The position numbers and the translations under genes were made by a program. A stretch of DNA of 64,000 nucleotides, from the NCBI GenBank assembly GCA_027924585.1, contig BSBM01000186.1, positions 6,510,001 through 6,574,000 of the forward strand, given 5' to 3'. This DNA is from Larix kaempferi. Lineage: Eukaryota; Streptophyta; Pinopsida; Pinales; Pinaceae. Of the stretch, positions 58,395 through 64,000 are shown piece by piece (positions within the stretch are counted from its first letter, which is position 1; each line of letters begins with the position of its first letter). A model generated the notes under the pieces. It worked only from the letters and a program-made list of their open reading frames with translations. It had not been told where the DNA came from and did no database searches.

Positions 58395-60200
58395 TATAGA
58401 GGGGTGCACAAGAGAGAGGTCAAAGGAAGGGAAGAAGCATTGAAGAGGAAGGTAAGGGTATCTGAGGGAGTTTGGCAACGGTAAAGGAGGAGAACATGGG
58501 GAGAGGAAGGGAACAAAGGAATACATACAAACATATGAAGATGGTGGGTTATAGAAGGAGTAGGTAGGGATGTGATAAAAAGAAAAAAAAAAGATAGGAA
58601 GGAAAATAAGGAACGGAGGATGACAGACAATTGAAGGGTAGAGGATGCATGAGGTGTAGGAAAAGGTGGAGGAGTGGGAGAGGGTGCAAGGGCCATGGGT
58701 AGAGAGGAGAAAATGAAGGAAGAAGGAGGGGAAGGGGGAGAGGGAGTAGGAGGAGGAGGAGGGATTCGGGGGGAGGAAGCGAAGGGGAGGAAAAGGGATG
58801 GAGAGGAGAGGATGAGGAGGAGGGGCGATGGGAGGGGGAGGAGGGATTCAGGGGGGAGGAAGTGAAGGGGAGGAAAAGGGATGGAGAGGAGAGGATGAGG
58901 AGGAGGGGCGATGGGAGGGGGAGGGGGAGGGGGAGGGGGGGGTGAGATAGAAGGGGGATAGGGGAGGGGAGAGAGGAGGAGGAGCATGGGGGAAGGGGAG
59001 GGAAAGGAATATGAGTAGGGAAGGAGTAGGGGGGAAGGGGATAAGGGGAAGGGGAGGGAGGGAGTAGGGGAATGGGTATGACGAGGAGGAAGAGGAAGGG
59101 GGAGGGGAGAGGAGGAGTAGGAGGGAGACGGGTGGGAGAGGGGGAGAGAGGGGGAGGGTATAGGGGGAGTAGGGAGGATGGGGATGGGGAGAGGGGGAGA
59201 GGGAAAATAGGGGGGAGGGGGATGGGGATAGGGGTATGAGGGGGAGGGCGGAGGGGAGAGGGGGATGGGGAGTAGGGGGGAGGGGGATGGCGACAGGGGT
59301 AGTAGCGGGAGTAGGGGAGGGGAGAGGGAGAGTACGGGGGAGGGGGATGGGGAGAGGGGTAGTAGGGGAGATTGGAGAGGGTGGGGGAGAAGCAGTAGGG
59401 GGAGTGGGTATGAGGAGGGGGAGGAGGGGGATGGTTAGAGGGGTATTAGGGGGGAGGGGAGAGAGGGGGAGGGGGAGAGGAGAGAGGGGGAGGGGGATTA
59501 GAGGAGAGAGGAGAGGGGAGAGAAGAGGAGTAGGAGGGAGGGTAATAGGGTTGAGGGGGAGCAGGGGGATGGGAGAGGGGGAGTAGGCGGAAGGGGGATG
59601 GGGAGAGGGGTTGTAGGGGGAAGGGTATGAGGAGGATGGGGAGGGTTATGAGAGAGGGGTAGTATGGGGACGGGTATGGGAGATGGGTGGGTGTGAGGAC
59701 GGGCATATTGGAGGGGAGGGAAGGGGGATATAGGGAGGAGGGAGGGTGAGGGGATTAGAAGGCCAGTGGAGGAGGAGAAGGAGGGGGGGGGAGGGGAGGA
59801 GGAGGAGGGGGCGGTGAGAGGTAGGGGAGGGGAAGAGGTGGAGGAAGAGGGGAGCGCACACAAGGGGAGAGGGAGAGGGAGAGGAGAGGGGATGGGAGGT
59901 GGGGTGGAGGGGAAAGGTGACAGAGATGGAGAGGGGGAGGAGTAGAAGGATAGGTGGGGAGGTAGGGGAGCAGAGGGGAGAGGGAGAGGGGATGGGGATG
60001 GAGGGAGGTGGGGAGGAGGGGAGAGGCATGGGAGATGGAGTTGGGGAGGAGTAGGAGGAGGGGGAGAGGAGGAGTGGGGGGAGGAGGGGTAAGGAATGGG
60101 AGGTGGGGATGGGGAGGAGGATAGGGAGACGAGGAAGAGGAGGAGGGGAGAGGAGTGGGTAGGGGATGAGAGTGGGGGACGAGGGGGAGAGTGCGCAGAG
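58395..60200. repeat. 1.8-kb polypurine (G/A) low-complexity tract
   Basis: The plus strand is almost entirely G and A, with occasional T and very little C, built from GGGGGA, GGAGGA and GAGAGG words. It includes a tandem duplication of a unit of about 91 bases near 58748-58925. Long proline/serine-rich minus-strand frames (58394-58987, 59446-60029) are by-products of this composition. The G runs could form G-quadruplexes, and the homopurine strand could form triplex DNA. Confidence 0.95.
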
Positions 60201-61110
60201 ACCTATTGAAAGAGAAGAGAGTCTACAGCTGAGTGCGTAGGCAAAGACCTATTGTACCCTTCCAAAATACTAATACAAAAACAATTCTTGTGGACATAGC
60301 CTCCATCCGGGGGGTGAACCACGTTAAATCCTATGTAGTGTGATTGTTTATGTTTGCACTTGTCTGTTTGCTTACAATGAATATTTGAATTCTCAGTTAT
60401 CAGTTGTTATGCAAATGCTTTTATATGTATTCACCATAGGAGAATGATGGGAATAATATGTTAAGTGTTGCATGAATGGATGAATGACGAACGTGTAGTA
60501 TTCTAAGTCTGCGAAAATATTAGTTCGTTGAATAATTGCATGTGCATGTAGAGTTCGGGTTGTATGAATCTTTTGACGCACATCACTGGAAGTGTGCAGC
60601 ATTGTGTGTCTCATTTGGTTGCATCAATTTAACTCTAAATAACCTAAGGCGGTAAATGAATGAATACATGTTAAGTGAAGTCTTCATTATCGATTAAGTT
60701 TGTGAAGGAACCGTATAAGTTAGTTGTGTTGTCCTATCAAGTAAACTCTACTCGAACAGCATAGTCCATGGATGTGTTGGGTGTGCAAGTGCATTAGCTT
60801 GTAGAAGTGTTGACTGCAACGAACACTATCATCGCACAGTCTTCAGTCCACAGCGCGAGCTCCGCAGTATTCTGTTAAAGAACTCATGACATCATTGTGG
60901 ATACCTGATTCTGCAACACCCCCATAGCTTTGCCTCAGGTGATACCTCAGCCTATTCACAGGTTGTTTCCAAAAGTGCCTATGAAAAGGGGTTTTGTTGG
61001 TTAAGTTAAACCGTGGAGAACCTGGGTCTACATTGGAAACCTATAGATCAATATATTAATGCTACAAATGGTTCCATTGCCATGCTAAGAATCCATGATG
61101 AGTTGAAGCC
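60201..61110 (+). other. Non-coding region upstream of the family D gag, possible LTR or leader
   Basis: About 0.9 kb without a coding frame. The phrase GGTGAACCACGTTAAATCC near 60318 resembles conserved stretches seen near LTR ends of some plant elements. GTGGATACCTGATTCTGC at about 60897 could be a primer-binding site but is not a match that I can assign. An LTR-plus-leader reading fits the gag that follows, but no second LTR lies in the window. Confidence 0.3.
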
Positions 61111-63850
61111 GTGATGTGCGACAAAGAAGAAGCTTCGTTGGGCATTCACGTTTGGCATGCAGACAAGAAAGAAATTTGGGCTTGGCGTTACAAGATAGAG
61201 AGAAACTTCGCAAGGAAAGAAAATAGACACCCACATATCTCTGACATTCAGTGGTTGAACAAATACCTATGGATAGATGTTCATGAAATATTTTGGGAAA
61301 CTTTTGGAAACAAGCTACACAAGTGGTTTTCAAGGCTCGCAGAGCACCGAAACTGTACACCACGAGACTTACCGACCGAGTGGACACTAGAGCTTATTGA
61401 AAGGCTCAAAGCAGTAGATAGTCCATTCACAAGAGCAGTCGACTTCTGGGTTGACAATACACTACAGAGCTTTGTGACAGAGTTTATTGTGGACATGCTA
61501 AAGTCCTACAGCGTAACCAAAAGAGAGTATTTCAAGCATTTCAGAGGTAAGTACCTGGAAACCCTTAATTTATACATTAAAATACTTTTAGCTGAGAAAG
61601 GTGTTTTTAGAATGCAGTGAAAGTTCTGAATCTGTAATGCTCAATAGCATTTATAGTGAGTCTGATGAAGAGACACATAATCTAAGAAGTGGGAAAATAT
61701 ATAAATATGCACCTAAGAAGAATTCTAGTGGATCTGGACTCGATGTAGACATTGATTCAGATGACAAACCTAATAGCCAAACCACACCTCTATCATCCAC
61801 ATGTCAGCCTATTACGCCATACAATCCACCGGTTGGGAACACCGCGCCTCCCATTGCACAAAATCAACCAGTTCAGAACCCCACAGTTGTGAATATCCTT
61901 AGCACTTAGAACATTTAGCACAGTACCATGTTTATCTTTGTCATGCAGAACACTACACAGAACCCTCCACCACCTAGAAGAAGCATGACTAAGGATATTA
62001 AGTTGCCGATGTTCAAAGGAATGGGTCTAGAGAACCTTGATTAGTACTGATTTCTATGTGAATCTGTATGGAGTGTTAAACAAGTCCAGGATGACGTTAT
62101 GAAGCGAGCGCAACTCATCACCACTTTTAGAGACAGAGCCTTGCATTGGTTCATGAAATATTTGTAGGGACAAAATATAACCCTGGTAGAAATCAAGGCT
62201 GCACTCTTAGTAGAATTTAAGAAGCCCAAATCAGAATCATAGTGTATAATAGAGTTGAAAGAGATCAAACAGAAACCTAATGAGACAGTTTGGGAGTTTG
62301 ATCAGAAGTTTAAGACACTATTGGACCAAGTAAGCTTTGTTATTATGCCACAACAGCATAAGGAATGGTTTGTAGCTGCACTATTGCCCCATATCAGACA
62401 ACCGTCGATGCAGTAGAAGGTTGCTTCGTAGGTAGAAGGCTTAGAGATCACGATGAAGTTAGAAGCTTCACTGATTGGAGAAACTAGCACTGGAATGTCT
62501 CAAATTCAGAACGAGTTGGCTACCTTGACACTCTAGCTACAAGATATCAAGAAAGGAAAACAAGAGAGACAAGAAGTTTGGTGTGCAGGTTGTAAGGGAG
62601 AAGGACACACTAAGGATCATTGTCAGTTATTTCAAGACTTCCTTAACATGGGCACACCAAACCCACTAAATCCGAACTCAGGGCCATGGTGTGAAATTTG
62701 CAGAACTAGAGGACACCATCCATAGGACTGCTACCCAATTTAGAAATATGTAAGAACGCTTAGAAACCTATACTGCAATTTATGTAAATCAGTCGACCAT
62801 GATGAGTCCAACTGCCGTGCATATGAGCTCAAGTTAGAAATAAAGAAAGATATTGAGCATATATATCGAGGAGTATACAGAGTCCAGGAAGAGACTCCAT
62901 AGAAGCAAGAGAATGCACAACATGATCAGGGACGATACAGAGGTCATGGAGGATACCACGGGAGAGGAAGGAATGCTGTCCCAACACAAGGAAGAGGCCA
63001 AGGTCAAGTAATCTGTTACAACTGTGGACAGCCAGGTCATGTATCTAGAGATTTCACTAACCCATGCACTACATGTAGTTATTGTAAATCATTCGATCAT
63101 GTTATTGAAGACTTCCCAGTGTTAGAGGTAGAAATGAAGAAATGAAAATGGCAAGATGTGCCGAACCTAAACATCCAGTTAATCCCATCATAGAGGAGGC
63201 TTACGGATCCAAGTGTCAATGTAGTGATGCGGAGTGGTGCTATGACAAGGAGAGACAAAGGAGTAGAAGCTTCGACTTCTAGAGACTTTAACACTAAGCA
63301 GACCCCTCTTGAAAGGATATGGATAAGGAAAGCCATTGGGAAAGCGCTTGATTTCAACTTGGAGAAAAATAGAGAAGCCTTTGAAGAAGCACGGGATATC
63401 ATGAATGAATTAGCACCCAAGTTGCCAAGAATCTCGCTGCACAGCGAAATACCGCATATAGAAGATACGCCAGCCACTTATGACAAGACGAGCATCGTAA
63501 CAGAGATAGGCACATCTGTTGTGCACTTCCTATGGTGCTGCATGAAGTTGCTAAAGAGTGCCGATGTTATAGCAGAGTTGTAAAAATTGTTAAATCAGTA
63601 TGAACCATAGAGCGAGATGGAAACTACCGATAGCACAGTTCACCAGATCAAGAAACACAAACGATCAGGAAGAGAAATGAGACTCAGTGCACAGATAGGA
63701 GACTATGAAATGGATGAGATCATCCTTGATATGGGATCTGAAATAAATGTCTTAACCAAACATACATGGCAGCAGACGAGGAGACCAAAGTTGTTAAGGT
63801 CACCTATCCAGTTGACAATGTCTAATCAGGAGCACGAGGTCTTTACTAGG
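61111..63850 (+). pseudogene. gag-protease pseudogene of a Tat/Athila-like gypsy element (family D) with five zinc knuckles
   Basis: Degenerate gag of a gypsy element, with many stops and frame changes. The first open part, 61114-61617 (MCDKEEASLG...), is unrecognised. The gag core lies at about 62000-62500 (IKLPMFKGMGLENLD; FRDRALHWFMKYL; NETVWEFDQKF). Five CCHC-type knuckles follow: 62582-62623 CAGCKGEGHTKDHC, 62690-62731 (one stop inside), 62774-62815 CNLCKSVDHDESNC, 63014-63055 CYNCGQPGHVSRDF and 63074-63115 CSYCKSFDHVIEDF. The last two have Phe for the final Cys. A protease-like stretch IILDMGSEINVLTKHTW lies near 63718-63770. Resemblance ends near 63835-63850. Confidence 0.82.
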
Positions 63851-64000
63851 GGGGCAATATTATACCACATTCGTTCATATTGGGGGTATTAATTAAACAT
63901 GAAAACCATAACATTATATTGCCTATATATTTAGGGTGGTTAGGGTTATTTTATTTATTTCTGCAATATACAATATGATGGGATATATATTATAGTGACT
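63851..64000. other. AT-rich sequence at the window end
   Basis: After the protease-like segment of family D the sequence turns AT-rich and no longer resembles a gypsy protease. It may be another insertion or a deletion junction, but the window ends too soon to tell. Confidence 0.4.

Noticed and set aside
58394-60029. Long proline- and serine-rich minus-strand frames, possibly extensin-like
   Set aside because: They follow from the homopurine composition of the plus strand and lack a signal peptide or the ordered SPPPP motifs of real extensins.

Overview
This is repeat-dense nuclear DNA of a land plant with a large genome. The evidence is Ty3/gypsy elements of chromovirus and Tat/Athila type, a Ty1/copia element, a plant LINE with an RNase H domain, TA/GA microsatellites and long AT-rich spacers. 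The element mix would suit a conifer or another gymnosperm, but the sequence does not settle the species. I found no convincing intact host gene and no tRNA, rRNA, CRISPR or bacterial-type operon.

Layout. 1-2115: AT-rich sequence with LTR-like features. 2116-4036: truncated gypsy fragment (family A, copy A1). 4037-29876: an old Tat/Athila-type gypsy element (family B). Its gag-protease-RNase H frame is split at 7240/20391 by a nested 13.1-kb chromovirus (family C, 7241-20385) with 4.13-kb LTRs and a CTAAC target-site duplication. B resumes with RNase H, reverse transcriptase, a second RNase H, integrase, and a 3.4-kb extra ORF downstream of integrase. 29877-33852: AT-rich spacer. 33853-53269: a LINE bounded by a 14-bp target-site duplication. 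A second family A gypsy copy (A2, 37273-49256, TCTTA duplication) splits its reverse transcriptase. A2's 5' LTR is in turn split by a copia-type element in minus orientation (37427-45082, AATTG duplication) with identical 606-bp LTRs and four minisatellites. 53270-58390: AT-rich DNA with one gene-like island near 55.1-56.3 kb. 58395-60200: a 1.8-kb polypurine tract. 60200-63850: 5' part of another degenerate gypsy element (family D) whose gag carries five zinc knuckles.

The two nests give a relative history. Left: A1, then B (LTRs about 5% different by eye), then C (about 2.5%). Right: LINE, then A2 (about 7%), then copia (no difference seen over 606 bp). When each insert is mentally removed, the interrupted reading frame is continuous, which confirms the order.

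Almost every coding region is a pseudogene with in-frame stops, many of them one C-to-T or G-to-A change from a sense codon. The points most worth a second look are the RNase H upstream of RT and the coiled-coil ORF in family B, the C-terminal extension of the LINE ORF2, and the apparently recently moved, gag-less copia element full of minisatellites.
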